Positions 10,001 to 21,330 of a stretch of DNA of 64,000 nucleotides are shown here, one piece after another; positions within the stretch are counted from its first letter, which is position 1; each line of letters starts with the position of its first letter. The translations under genes and the position numbers were made by a program. The notes beneath the pieces were generated by a model. It did not search any database. It was given only the letters and a program-made list of their open reading frames with translations, and was not told the DNA's origin. This DNA comes from Protopterus annectens (taxonomy: Eukaryota > Chordata > Ceratodontiformes > Protopteridae). Location of the stretch: positions 1,114,404,682 through 1,114,468,681 of the forward strand of contig NC_056733.1 of assembly GCF_019279795.1 (NCBI RefSeq), in the 5' to 3' direction.

Positions 10001-12016
10001 ACATGTGGCCAAGCTAAAGTCCAGAAGAAAAAGGCATGTGTGAGGACTACAGAACAGACATGTGGCCAAGCTAAAGTCCAGAAGAAAAAGGCATGTGTGA
10101 GGACTACAGAACAGACATGTGGCCAAGCTAAAGTCCAGAAGAAAAAGGCATGTGTGAGGACTACAGAACAGACATGTGGCCAAGCTAAAGTCCAGAAGAA
10201 AAAGGCATGTGTGAGGACTACAGAACAGACATGTGGCCAAGCTAAAGTCCAGAAGAAAAAGGCATGTGTGAGGACTACAGAACAGACATGTGGCCGAGCT
10301 AAAGTCCAGAAGAAAAAGGCATGTGTGAGGACTACAGAACAGACATGTGGCCAAGCTAAAGTCCAGAAGAAAAAGGCATGTGTGAGGACTACAGAACAGA
10401 CATGTGGCCAAGCTAAAGTCCAGAAGAAAAAGGCATGTGTGAGGACTACAGAACAGACATGTGGCCAAGCTAAAGTCCAGAAGAAAAAGGCATGTGTGAG
10501 GACTACAGAACAGACATGTGGCCAAGCTAAAGTCCAGAAGAAAAAGGCATGTGTGAGGACTACAGAACAGACATGTGGCCAAGCTAAAGTCCAGAAGAAA
10601 AAGGCATGTGTGAGGACTACAGAACAGACATGTGGCCAAGCTAAAGTCCAGAAGAAAAGGCATGTGTGAGGACTACAGAACAGACATGTGGCCGAGCTAA
10701 AGTCCAGAAAAAAGGCATGTGTGAGGACTACAGAACAGACATGTGGCCAAGCTAAAGTCCAGAAGAAAAAGGCATGTGTGAGGACTACAGAACAGACATG
10801 TGGCCAAGCTAAAGTCCAGAAGAAAAAGGCATGTGTGAGGACTACAGAACAGACATGTGGCCAAGCTAAAGTCCAGAAGAAAAAGGCATGTGTGAGGACT
10901 ACAGAACAGACATGTGGCCGAGCTAAAGTCCAGAAGAAAAAGGCATGTGTGAGGACTACAGAACAGACATGTGGCCAAGCTAAAGTCCAGAAGAAAAAGG
11001 CATGTGTGAGGACTACAGAACAGACATGTGGCCAAGCTAAAGTCCAGAAGAAAAAGGCATGTGTGAGGACTACAGAACAGACATGTGGCCAAGCTAAAGT
11101 CCAGAAGAAAAAGGCATGTGTGAGGACTACAGAACAGACATGTGGCCAAGCTAAAGTCCAGAAGAAAAGGCATGTGTGAGGACTACAGAACAGACATGTG
11201 GCCAAGCTAAAGTCCAGAAGAAAAAGGCATGTGTGAGGACTACAGAACAGACATGTGGCCAAGCTAAAGTCCAGAAGAAAAAGGCATGTGTGAGGACTAC
11301 AGAACAGACATGTGGCCAAGCTAAAGTCCAGAAGAAAAAGGCATGTGTGAGGACTACAGAACAGACATGTGGCCAAGCTAAAGTCCAGAAGAAAAAGGCA
11401 TGTGTGAGGACTACAGAACAGACATGTGGCCGAGCTAAAGTCCAGAAGAAAAAGGCATGTGTGAGGACTACAGAACAGACATGTGGCCAAGCTAAAGTCC
11501 AGAAGAAAAGGCATGTGTGAGGACTACAGAACAGACATGTGGCCAAGCTAAAGTCCAGAAGAAAAAGGCATGTGTGAGGACTACAGAACAGACATGTGGC
11601 CAAGCTAAAGTCCAGAAGAAAAGGCATGTGTGAGGACTACAGAACAGACATGTGGCCAAGCTAAAGTCCAGAAGAAAAAGGCATGTGTGAGGACTACAGA
11701 ACAGACATGTGGCCAAGCTAAAGTCCAGAAGAAAAAGGCATGTGTGAGGACTACAGAACAGACATGTGGCCAAGCTAAAGTCCAGAAGAAAAAGGCATGT
11801 GTGAGGACTACAGAACAGACATGTGGCCAAGCTAAAGTCCAGAAGAAAAAGGCATGTGTGAGGACTACAGAACAGACATGTGGCCGAGCTAAAGTCCAGA
11901 AGAAAAAGGCATGTGTGAGGACTACAGAACAGACATGTGGCCAAGCTAAAGTCCAGAAGAAAAAGGCATGTGTGAGGACTGCAGAACAGACATGTGGCCA
12001 AGCTAAAGTCCAGAAG
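7010..12016 (+). repeat. 57-bp minisatellite, ~88 copies, derived from RTE ORF
   Basis: The unit GCATGTGTGAGGACTACAG... repeats every 57 bases for about 5.0 kb. It encodes 19 residues (KKKACVRTTEQTCGQAKVQ) in the frame that joins upstream EEEVDAVEEEWQHLKKA to downstream QKIIKRKKECRKKWE, so it is a short piece of the RTE endonuclease-RT linker copied in tandem. Units differ mainly at one base (GGCCAAGC or GGCCGAGC, giving Gln or Arg). Breaks in the frame come from length changes in the GAAAAAG run (near 8153, 8437, 9290, 9345, 9572, 10655, 10708, 11166, 11510 and 11619). Because 57 is divisible by three, all stop-free frames give long spurious ORFs on both strands. Confidence 0.97.
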
Positions 12017-13698
12017 ATCATCAAAAGAAAAAAGGAGTGTAGGAAAAAGTGGGAGATAGAAAACACAGACCATGCTAAAAAGGGATGCTGGTTAGCTAAC
12101 GAAGAGGCTAAGAAAGTTACAGTAGCAAAGAACAAGGCATCTGAGGCACTCTACCAGCTTCTGAAAAGTGATTCAGTAGGTGGCACAAAAAAACTATATC
12201 AGGTTGCAAGGGAAAGACAGAAAGATAAAGAAGATAGTCCGACACCCTTCATAACCTGCTCACCAGTCCACAGGACATCTACTTCCATCAACTTCTGAAT
12301 GAAGAAAACCCCACAGAAGCTATACAGCCTCAGACACAGTCTATGATGAAAGAGGAAGAAGAAAAGCCCACCACAGAAGAAGTAAGAATAGCATGAAGGA
12401 AAATGAAGTCAGGGGAAGCAGCAGGATCAGATGAGGTCACAGCAGACATGATAACGATGATGGGCAAGATAGGGCAGAAATGGCTCCTGAGGGTACCAAT
12501 AGCAGTGTGGAGAGAAAGGCATATACCACACTGGGGAATAAGCATACACATGCCAGTGTAGAAGAACAAAGGGTACATTCACAACTGTGCGCAGTACAGA
12601 GGTATCAAATGCCTGTCACACTGCGTGAAAGTTCTGAAGAGGGTGATTGATAAACAGATATGAAGAACAGTAGAAATTAAGATGGGAGATGAGCAGTTTG
12701 GATTCAGATTATGATGCAGCACAACTAACCCAATGTTTGAGTGAGACAGATTTACTTATTTATTTATTTGTTTATTTATTTATGAGGAAAGATTCCAACT
12801 GGGCATTCTCAGACTTTGAAAAAAGTATATGACAAGGTCCAAGAAAGCTAATTTGGGCATCCTGGGGTGGTTCAATGTCCCAGAAACACTAGTAGAAATA
12901 GTGCAAGCTATATACATGGACATAATGACTCAAGTAAGAACGGTGTTCGATCTCACAGAGGGGTTCCCAGTGGGAGTGGGTGTACATCAGGATTCAGCTC
13001 TGAGTCCACTGCTGTTCATACTTATGATGGACTACATTAGTAAACAGGTCAGAGAGGACAGATCAACATAGTTGCTCTATGCAGAAAATGTGGCATTATC
13101 AGACTCTGAGCAAGAATTTCAGCAAAGTATAGGGGAATAGAATTGAAAACTGAAGGCACATGGGATGACACAGAGTACAGATATGACAGTGGTAATGGCA
13201 GCAAACTTGAGAAATCAGAAGAAGGTGAGAAGTGAGATAGAAGGAAAGATAGTGGAACAGGTTAACAGCTTCAGGTATCTGTGAAGGGTGGTTGAGGAGA
13301 AGGGAAGTCTGAATGAAGAGGTCAAAGCTAGAATCAGAGGGGCTGCAGCCAACTGGTGTAGAGCGTCAGGTGTAGTATATGACAGAAGAATGCCAAAGAA
13401 GTTGAAACATAAAGTGTACAAAACAGTGGTGCATCCATTACTATTGCATGGTACAGAAATCTGGGCAGTAAAGGCAGAGCAGCTGAGGAAACTAGTGGCG
13501 TTGGAATTGAAGTGCCTGAGATGGGTGGTAGGATGCACATTGTGGGAAAGCAAAGAAATGAGCAAAGCCGAAGAAACTCCAGTTGCAGAAAAGATCAAAG
13601 AGAACAGATTATGGTGGTTCAGACACATGTGCAGAAAAGTAGAAGAGAATCTGGTGAAGAAGATCTGGGACAGACAGGGAGAAGGCAAGAGGAAATGA
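12017..13698 (+). pseudogene. RTE LINE reverse transcriptase, broken
   Basis: After the last repeat unit the frame continues KRKKECRKKWEIENTDHAKKG, then LYQVARERQKDKED, typical of the RTE linker. RT pieces follow: QYRGIKCLSHCVKVLKRVID, DEQFGF, a damaged motif A near 12800-12840, then EGFPVGVGVHQDSALSPLLF (motif B, normally Q-G-SxLSP). The motif C equivalent near 13080 reads YAEN where YADD or FADD is expected. The C-terminal part is well kept: RRMPKKLKHKVYKTVVHPLLLHG, then WWFRHM. There are many stops and shifts, and a TTTA repeat sits inside the palm region. Clade assignment rests on these C-terminal and motif B features. Confidence 0.82.
12752..12787. repeat. (TTTA)n microsatellite inside the RTE ORF
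   Basis: About nine TTTA/TTTG units interrupt the RT palm coding region just before motif A. Confidence 0.85.
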
Positions 13699-13880
13699 AA
13701 GCATCCAGCAAAGAGGTGGATGATTGTTTGTGAGAACATTTGCAAAAAGTCCAGCATGAGTGTCGAAGAAGCCAGGAGTGTGTCATTGAATCAAGAGAGA
13801 TGATGACAGTTAACACAAAACCCTAACCCCATGTAGAAAATGGGAAAAGGGGGGTAGATAATGATGATGATGAAGATGAT

Positions 13881-15779
13881 TTACTTACAGTCCCACATTA
13901 CATAAAAGAAACTGAGGCAATCGAATCCAGGATTACAGGATGGATCTTATTAGCAGTTCACATCCTCATTACTGTCTGCTAAGCCTTTCACAATCCTTTT
14001 CTTTAAAATTAGATGTTCTGTCCTCATTATTATATCTCCATTAACAATCAGGTCATACCCTGTTCACACAGATGCATGTTTTCACTTATGAACTTGTACC
14101 TCTAGTCTTGGTTAAAGAACTTCAGAGCCTCGTATCATGTCAATAAATAATATTGGGACTCAAACCACGGCCTGTATAACATAATTGTGTTAATGACATT
14201 ACTCAGGGACTTTCCTTGAGGATAAGTTAATTAAATGTCTGTGAAAGTGAGCATCGAGAGCTAAACATAATGCTCCTTGGCTGTGCTGAACTTAAACACT
14301 CTTTTCAGATATTGAGCATAAATCTACAGTTATTGTAAGTGATACTGATTTACAAAAATTATTTGTATTTAGAGTTAACATTTAGTACTGCCAGATTTCA
14401 GAAGCAAGCTTCAGATTAAAAACATTGCTCAGTATTTCTGCAAACTCAGATAAACATCTAGCCATGCAGGACATAACGTTGTTTGGTCCAAAAGCATAGT
14501 AATGTCACTCAGACTTATTTTCATACACCACAGGATGTATGGCTATCCCTGGGATTCTAAAACACATAATGTTGGTTTAAGTTATACCAGTGACATACCT
14601 ATTTACAAATAGAGCCACACCAGATAAATAGACACTGAAATTATCTCTTTTAGGATCTAATTTTGGCCTTGTCATTCTTCTGACAGACATGACTGAATTA
14701 CAAACATATCTCTCAACAGTTCCCAATTTTCAGGGCGATCCTGATTTTGACTTAAATTTTAGCTGTGTCTCTCTTAAGCCCTCCTAAATCTGATGACTTT
14801 TGGAGAAAAGTGGTGAATTACATTCAGTAAATAATGACTACAGAATTGTAGACGTCTTTTACTTCAGGTAATAAATATATTGATTTACTTTTTCTTAATC
14901 TGTCAGTGTTTCAGTTTAGTAGTACTAATATGTAAAAAGTGGCCCTGATTATTTCTGGATTTGTCCAGGATTCCGTTGAGATTTCTCTCAGCCTGGTTGA
15001 GGACTATGATGACTGTTGAGATTTGTCCTTGATTGTTTAAGAGCTATGATTCCAGATATTGTGCCACCCCTGAGGTTAGATGTGAGCATGACAGTATGGC
15101 AGATCATAGCGCTGCACGCAGTTACAGGGCCATAATTGTGGAAAAGATTCAGGATTACTGCTACAAGGATAGAGCTGATTTTCCATAGGAGATACTGAAT
15201 TATATTTAGGAGGTTAAGGAATAGAATAAGTCTTGATTTTTGACATGGCAGAAGGTATTGCATGTGTTGGCTGGTGGCATGCAATGGGAACTGGACAGTA
15301 CCTGCTTTTCTCATGAATGGTAGGAACCAAACATTAAGCAGTAAACGTATGAACTTGATGTGTGAGTGGATACTGAAACATTTAAGGGGCTAGTCATTCA
15401 ATTCTTGGCTTGTCATTACCAGCGTTTGTTTAGTTTCATCTAATTCCAGTATTTCTTTAGTTTTTATCTAATACCAGTAATGGAATTTTAATTTGTTTAG
15501 TTTTATTTAATATGGGTAATTCTGGTTTTCAAGTGATGCTGTCAGTTGATTTAGAGCAACTTGCCTGTGAGATTAGGATTGTAGGTAATGTCTACTGTGG
15601 AGGGTTGTTTAAATGTTTTTTGGGAAGAATTCTGTGCTACTAAGGGAGCTAGGGAGAGGGTCAATTCCCAATCCCTGCTGCACTGCAATCTCACATACAC
15701 AGCAACCCGCTTTAAGAGAATTCAGTCACTTAAGCTGCCAAAGCAAAGTAAAAAGAACGTCCGATATTTTGAATATTTA
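13881..15779. other. No recognisable gene
   Basis: AT-rich sequence of almost 1.9 kb. A faint tRNA-SINE-like patch (about 13885-13990, with GAAACTGAGGCA and a B-box-like ATCGAATCC) is too weak to call. The rest shows no family resemblance. Confidence 0.5.
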
Positions 15780-15807
15780 TGTGTGTGTGTGTGTGTGTGT
15801 GTGTGCA

Positions 15808-15903
<96 letters not shown>

Positions 15904-15906
15904 AAC
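15780..15906. repeat. (GT)n(AT)n(GT)n microsatellite
   Basis: GT repeat 15780-15804, AT repeat about 15810-15875, GT repeat about 15877-15902. It abuts foldback element 3. Confidence 0.95.
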
Positions 15907-16502
15907 AGGTCCCTATCAGTTTATTGAATTAACATATGACTGAAAATGAAAACTGCAAGACAGCATCGAAACCTCAGAAAAATGAACGTTCACAAAATCG
16001 GAATTTAAAAAACCGAAACAAAAGCTACTGATGTTAAACACTGCTTTTTTTTAAATCATGAAGCATTTGAATGGAGATTGCGGTACAGTAAGTACTGGGA
16101 AATTCATATTATTTTCCACTTTTAAGTAGTGCAATCTCAGAGTTCGCATACATAGTTTGCAAGGAGTGGGGGGTGGAGCTTGCCCCCTGCAAAAACATAA
16201 AAAAAGGTTGTAGTGAAGTTAAATAGAATGGTACATTCATTATTTTACTGAAATGGATGCCAGCCGAAAAGTACTTTATACATGCTGTAGCAGTTGCCAT
16301 TAATCATAGTGTAGTTTAAAGGGACAGATGTTTATTTCTCATGAGTTTTTTTATACATGTAAAAGAGTACTGCAATAGATATGTTTGCTTCGGTCTTCTA
16401 AGTTCTGATTTTATGAATGTTCGTTCTTCTGAGGTTTCAATGTTGTCTTCTCATTGTTTTCCGTTTTGGTCATATGTTAATTCAGTAAACTGACATAGAC
16501 CC
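15907..16502. mobile_element. Foldback element 3 (596 bp)
   Basis: The left end (AGGTCCCTATCAGTTTATTG...) matches the reverse complement of the right end (GGGTCTATGTCAGTTTACTG...). The similarity runs about 100 bp, including ATTAACATATGAC and GAAACCTCAGAA. Length and GGGTCT terminus resemble element 1, but the arm sequence is different. The interior contains a G-run/C-run block (16160-16190) like that of element 2 in inverse orientation. It is flanked by AT-rich simple repeats and carries no coding sequence. Confidence 0.8.
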
Positions 16503-17063
16503 ATATATACACATATATGTACTCATTCATATATAAAAAAAAAGTAAAACACACAACACTCTGACATCACACCAATCTATAAATGAGCGCTTTCATCCTT
16601 TTATTTCTTGTGGACTGCATACCTGCCCTATAATATGTGACATGATTCAGATAAATTACACCAATAAAGTCATAGCATTACATATTTCTTTGAATGGAAG
16701 TTCATTCACATCTCGTAGTGTGACTTTTATAATGCTATTAGAACATCTGCCACTAGCAAGTAAGCAAGCAAGCAAGAAGTTTGTTTAAGAATACAAGTCT
16801 TTAAACTAAACAGCACAGTACTTGATCCTGCACTGTCCTTCTCAACTGCAAAACTATGCAAAAATATGTTTGCATATGTTTCTATACATTTGTTTAAGGT
16901 GTGTTACTTTTGATACATGCTAACAAAACGTAAACTTTACTGAGGAAAAATGCAAGGTCCTTCTGAATGAAAAATGCCCCAAAGAAATTTCCTACTGGGG
17001 CATGGTGGTAATAGAGACAAAGAGTACATTTCCTAAGAGCCCAGCTATGTTTGGCAACCATGA
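16503..17063. other. No recognisable feature
   Basis: Starts with a short AT/AC simple repeat (16503-16540), then unique-looking AT-rich sequence. Confidence 0.5.
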
Positions 17064-17760
17064 GAAAGAGTGATTTTGCTGGATTTCTGCATCAAATAAT
17101 AGTGCTAAGTACTTTTCTATAGTTCTGCACTTGCTGTGTTCTGCATTTATCTGCATTATAAACTGTACGTTATTGCTAAAACATTGCACTTTTCTTACCT
17201 TTTTGAAATCTGAAGTTAGAGTTGCTTTGGTTACACCCTGGTGGCAGTAGAGAGGACCAATCTCATTTACTGACCCAGGAGTGCTCAAACGAAGGAAAGG
17301 TGTCTTGTTTGTGATTGACTTAAAGGGCCCTTAGCCTTGTTTTTAAACTTTCTCAGTTGCTACAAAGTTGTTGTGTTTGTGAGATGCTTGGTTCACTTCC
17401 ACAGAGCTCAACAACATTTGGAAAAAGCACCACCCGAGAAGAGTGATTTTACTGGATCAAATGAGACTGCTAAGTACATTTTACTGCTCTGCACTGCTCT
17501 AGTCATTGTTTAGTTCTTTTTTCTGCATTATTGACTGTGCCTTATTATAAAAACCTGCACTTTTTTTACCTTTTTGTAATCTCAAGTTAGAGCAGCTTTG
17601 GTTACATTCTGGCAAGAATGGAGAGAACTTGATTAATTTTCCAACCCAAGATAAACTAAAAGAAAGAAAAGTGTTTGTTATTTGTGATGGGCTAGAGGTC
17701 CCTTAGTTTTGTTTTTGAACTTTCTCAGCTGCTATAAAGTCATTGTGTTTGCACAAGCTC
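17064..17760 (+). repeat. Diverged tandem duplication, probable CR1 5'UTR monomers
   Basis: The stretch from 17064 (AGAGTGATTTTGCTGG) is repeated from about 17437 (AGAGTGATTTTACTGG). The copies share TGCTAAGTAC, TTCTGCAT, TTTCTCAGYTGCTA and other blocks over about 330 bp, with a period of about 370. Directly downstream (17764-17790) lies GCAACAGCG...GCAGTGCCC, which matches the first unique sequence after the 645-bp array of the CR1 at 47-55 kb. A CR1 ORF1 follows at 18040. I infer that this pair is the monomer region of an older CR1 5'UTR. Confidence 0.6.
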
Positions 17761-18039
17761 CACATGCAACAGCGATTAGCAGTGCCCTACACAGATGCAG
17801 ATACTTAGAATAGAAATGTTCTCTATAAAACTACCTCTGAAGTTTCCCCAGTACTTAATTGTGCAAAAAACAACTAGTTTGCACCTCAAGAAGCACCACC
17901 CAATGAAGTTAGTCTTGGATAGTTTTGTTTGCAGTCGGTACACTTACAGCACCTAAGCTACCCAGCTCTAAAACCATTTGTACCATCTCTTTGTAGACCA
18001 TGTAATAAGGATCAGTAATTATGGATATGATAGCTCTGC

Positions 18040-18935
18040 AGCCAGTTGGATGGATGTGGGCATTATGAGACAATGTAACAGACTGTCTCATGTTTACTGA
18101 CAACCATATAATTCTTAAACAAGCTGCTATGGTATATGAGACACATAGTTACACAATGTCACTGAAGGCAAGACTCACATAAAAGCATGTATAATACCAA
18201 AGAGGTTTTCAGTAGTGCATGCACTACACCCACCCCACACAGTATGGACCAAATACATAGACCCACATATGCTGATGCTCTTAAATGTAAACTTCCTAAA
18301 TCCCAAAGGCCTCCTAGACATTGTACTTACAATAAATATCTTCAACAACCTCTAAAGCACTTGACCAAAACAATACCCACCACAGCACATACAGCTTTTT
18401 CTCATAGTCTCTCTGCTTCAAAGTCCATAAGACAAGCTACCAAACAATCCAATATTTTGGCCATAACAGAATCCGTTGTGAGACACAAAGATGTTCCACT
18501 CTCCAGGTTAAGTAAGGAGGGAGTCACAGTCAGTTGCCTATCAGGTAACAGGATCTGCCAGGACACGCACTCAAATCATTGAACCACAAGAACCAGTATG
18601 ACTTAGCCATAGTCCATGTGGATGTAAACAACCTGAGATATACTTCCCTGAACTATAAGAAGAGAGAAACAGTGAAGCTCTCGGACAATGTGTCACAGAC
18701 AGGTATGAGCCTAGCACTGAGCAGCATTCTACCTTCTCCAAGGATGAAGCCACAATATGAACAGAAGAAAATTGACATTACTATTTGGCTTAGTTTTTGG
18801 TGTCAGTTGAAGGTTGTACAATATTTGTCAGCATGGGAAAATATTGTCAATAGATCATACTGCTTTGCCATGGATGGCCTGCACCTGCCCCTTATAGACT
18901 TTCAAATATTGTCTAAACCATTGTTCTCCCCATAA
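18040..18935 (+). pseudogene. CR1 LINE ORF1 (SGNH esterase), degraded
   Basis: 18041-18165 aligns with the ORF1 start of the CR1 copies at 36 kb and 51 kb (their SPVQLVNLGILRQCYNCLMYTDN against QPVGWMW...CLMFTDN). Then 18187-18582 gives TYADALKCKLPKSQRPPR, SVVRHKDVPLSRLSKE and TVSCLSGNRI. The piece 18579-18935 gives IVHVDVNNLRYTSLNY, LSSILPSPRMKPQYE and DGLHLP. These are the SGNH/GDSL esterase blocks, but GDS has become a variant (ITESVV) and GVND has become DVNN. One frameshift lies near 18575. It is an old copy. Confidence 0.8.
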
Positions 18936-18989
18936 AGCCTTTTTAGGCAGTTCCAACATGACCAACCATCAAGTACAGCAAAATCAATC

Positions 18990-19200
18990 TGAGAAACTTT
19001 AAACATGTTACTGGTGAGCGCTTGGAGTCTAAACAAGAAACTCCAATCCCTGCAAACTCTCGAAAACGTAAACATTTGTTCAGTTACTGAGATACCCCAG
19101 GAGTGCAAGGCTATAATGCTTTCCACACATTTAGACCAGCTGATTCACAAGAGGGGGCAAAAGGTGTAGGTGTCTCAATTTTCATAAAAAATAAACACCC
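18990..19200 (+). pseudogene. CR1 LINE ORF2 start (endonuclease N-terminus), truncated
   Basis: Frames here give LLVSAWSLNKKLQSLQTLENVNICSVTE, matching the CR1 endonuclease start MLLNARSLNLKMHALKALLSMENIDICAVTE. Similarity fades at about 19200, where L1/Tx1-like sequence begins. The element is therefore truncated on its 3' side, which normal LINE insertion does not produce, so a later deletion or insertion is implied. Confidence 0.65.
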
Positions 19201-19289
19201 ATCAAGACTTCCAAGATAGCGGTACACTTATCAACAAAAAAATTTCAGCTCTCCCAGTTGGAGTAAAATTCAGTTACTGGCTAGTAAGT

Positions 19290-20150
19290 ACTCTAACTGG
19301 ATGCCAGCAAAGATGAAATTTAGAGAATTTGAAAGAAAAATCAGCTAGAAAATATGAAGAGCAAACACTGACCAGAAAGAATCCTACAGCTGTTCAGTAA
19401 AAAACAGTTCAAGCTTCAGCTTTGGTACAAGAGACAGCTTTCAGTAATTTAGGGGAAAAATGAATCAGACATGATAAAAATAAATGAAACACAGAAAAAA
19501 TATATCAAGTCATATAACAAAAGGCTGAAAAACAAAGATGCTATAACTAGCTATTCAGATGAAGTGATAAAACTGTAAAAATCAGAGGCTGAAATGAATA
19601 AAAGGGTGGCTGAGTATGAAACTTTCCAAGAAGAACCATTTCAAAAACATGGTAGAGTTATAAGACAGGGCACACTGAGAAAACCTGAGATTTTCTGCTT
19701 GTATCAGGAAAACTGGAAGACACAGACAGTATTAATTGTATGAAAGTACAAATAAGCAACTGGACTGATGTTCCACAGCAGAATTTGTTAATTGAAAAGG
19801 CACATCAATTGTATGCTCCAATCCTGGCCATGAGAAAGCAGCCAAGACTCATATTAGTAAGATGCAATCATACCAGCAGAAAGAGTTGATCATGACACAA
19901 CTGTGGCAGAAGGGAAAAGTATTAAAATTAGAAACAGCAGAATGTTCATGGAAAATGGTTATTCACTGTACACCAGGTAGAAGAGAAGCAAATTTATTGC
20001 AGCAATTAGGGAATGTCGAGAGGCAAGTGTGAGATTAAAATTGCTGTATCCATCCATTTTCAGAACCTTTTTCCTGGAGGATCAAAGACATTTTTTGATG
20101 CATAACAGCCTAAGGAGGAAATACAAAAGTTTATTCAACTCTGCTTCTCA
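19290..20150 (+). pseudogene. L1/Tx1-type LINE ORF1, heavily degraded
   Basis: Frame-shifted translation shows a charged, Lys/Glu-rich helical stretch. It is followed by LIEKAHQLYAPILAMRKQPRLILVRC, which matches the L1-type ORF1 pattern (IERAHR...PRPIIV+F) of the RNA-binding domain. No intact frame remains. The ORF2 of the same type begins at 22243 on the same strand, so the two probably belong to one element. Confidence 0.5.
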
Positions 20151-21330
20151 GTCTTCTGACAATAAAGCTCATAGAGAGACTTTGCCAGTATAACATTTTC
20201 TGTTGTACCAAAGGAAAATTCTTGAGAGACAGATAAAAGTACATGAGTTGACTAGAAGAATAAGGAGTCATTGGATTTGAACCGGCATCTGGTGTTGGGA
20301 GATAAAGAAGAACAGGAAGAAGACCAGCAACACTAAAATTAGTAAATAAATGTGAGATTATAAACATCAATCAAATTTGTGAAATATGGCTTTGCAGGAA
20401 AAACTGGCTGAGAGAGATTGTACTTTTGCTGACTTTGTTAAACTTGCTGGTGGACTGTAAAGCATGTATCCCACTTTCTTTAAATAATGGTTAGAGGGAC
20501 ACTAAAATGGAAAAAAGCAACTGTAAATAAAACAGTTTTTGTTCTCGATAGTTTTGTATAAAACACTTCATGATATAAACTGCATGTAATGTAGTAAAGC
20601 AGTTTTGTGTAATATGTAGTTGGGTATTTTAAATTTGGGGTGAGGGAGTCTTTTCAGTCATTGTTATATGTGATAAAGATCTTAAAGTAAAACAAATACA
20701 TTTTTAGTTCTACAAAATATAGGCTTTAAAATGTAATAAGAAAAGTAAAGCTGGACAAAAGCAAGTTTAAGATAATATCCTGTGATTCTGGGCTGTTGGA
20801 GTGGAGATAGAGTGTAATAATGCACTAATTATATTCTATATAGAGTTCAGATGTTTTCTTGTATTTTTGCAAATGCGAATGTCTGGATTAAAGTACTTGG
20901 CTTAATCTATAAGCAAGTACTTTTGTAAGAAAGTAGGCTTGAAAAATAAGACAAAATGATAAAAGCCATGAAAAGTGCTAAGTTTCTTGTACATACAAAG
21001 ATATTAGCTTGATTTTTTTTTCATTAGCAAATGTTCAGTGGGAGTCAAGAATTCTGCAGCTGAAGGCAGTTGTACAGTCTGTTTGTTCCCGGTGAAACTG
21101 ACAAAGATTATGTGCATCAGCAGAGTTGTTAGCTGTGTTTTTCACTCATTGCTGAGCATGTTTCCATGAAGAAGAGCTGTCTGCATGTGCAAGCAATTAA
21201 TCTTATGAGTTCTGAGCATTCTTTGCTGAGGGGAATGCAAAATTTAAAGGTACAAGAGCAAGCAGTTCAGTGAAAAGTAAAGTTTTACATTATCGGAAGT
21301 GAATAAGAGATAGCAGCTTCCCTAGCAGCC
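20151..21330. other. No recognisable gene; probable L1/Tx1 inter-ORF or unrelated DNA
   Basis: AT-rich sequence between the L1/Tx1 ORF1 and ORF2 remnants. It is much longer than a usual inter-ORF spacer, so it may contain unrecognised insertions. No motif is seen. Confidence 0.4.

Larger units (their letters stand above)
6360..13880 (+). mobile_element. RTE-type LINE interrupted by an internal minisatellite
   Basis: The endonuclease part (6419-6960), a 57-bp tandem array (7010-12016), the RT part (12017-13698) and a 3' tail of GAT triplets (about 13858-13880) lie in the order of one RTE-clade ORF. The protein matches family features on both sides of the array, and the reading frame runs through the array's first and last units. 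The array is therefore an expansion within the element, not an unrelated insertion. Without the array the element would be about 2.5 kb. Many frameshifts and stops show that it is dead. Confidence 0.8.

Noticed and set aside
7010-12016. CRISPR array
   Set aside because: The repeats are directly adjacent with no unique spacers, and the setting is a eukaryotic retrotransposon.
6938-12135. Very long ORFs on both strands (up to 726 codons) across the 57-bp array
   Set aside because: They follow from a stop-free repeat unit divisible by three. The plus frame that joins RTE protein is the only one with a coding origin.
13215-13757. 180-codon minus-strand ORF
   Set aside because: Shadow of the RTE C-terminal coding region on the opposite strand.
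13885-13990. MIR/CORE-SINE-like patch
   Set aside because: Only GAAACTGAGGCA and a weak B box match; too short and diverged.
17909-18103. Host gene exon in the 17-19 kb region
   Set aside because: Alignment with the CR1 ORF1 at 51 kb explains the conserved residues.
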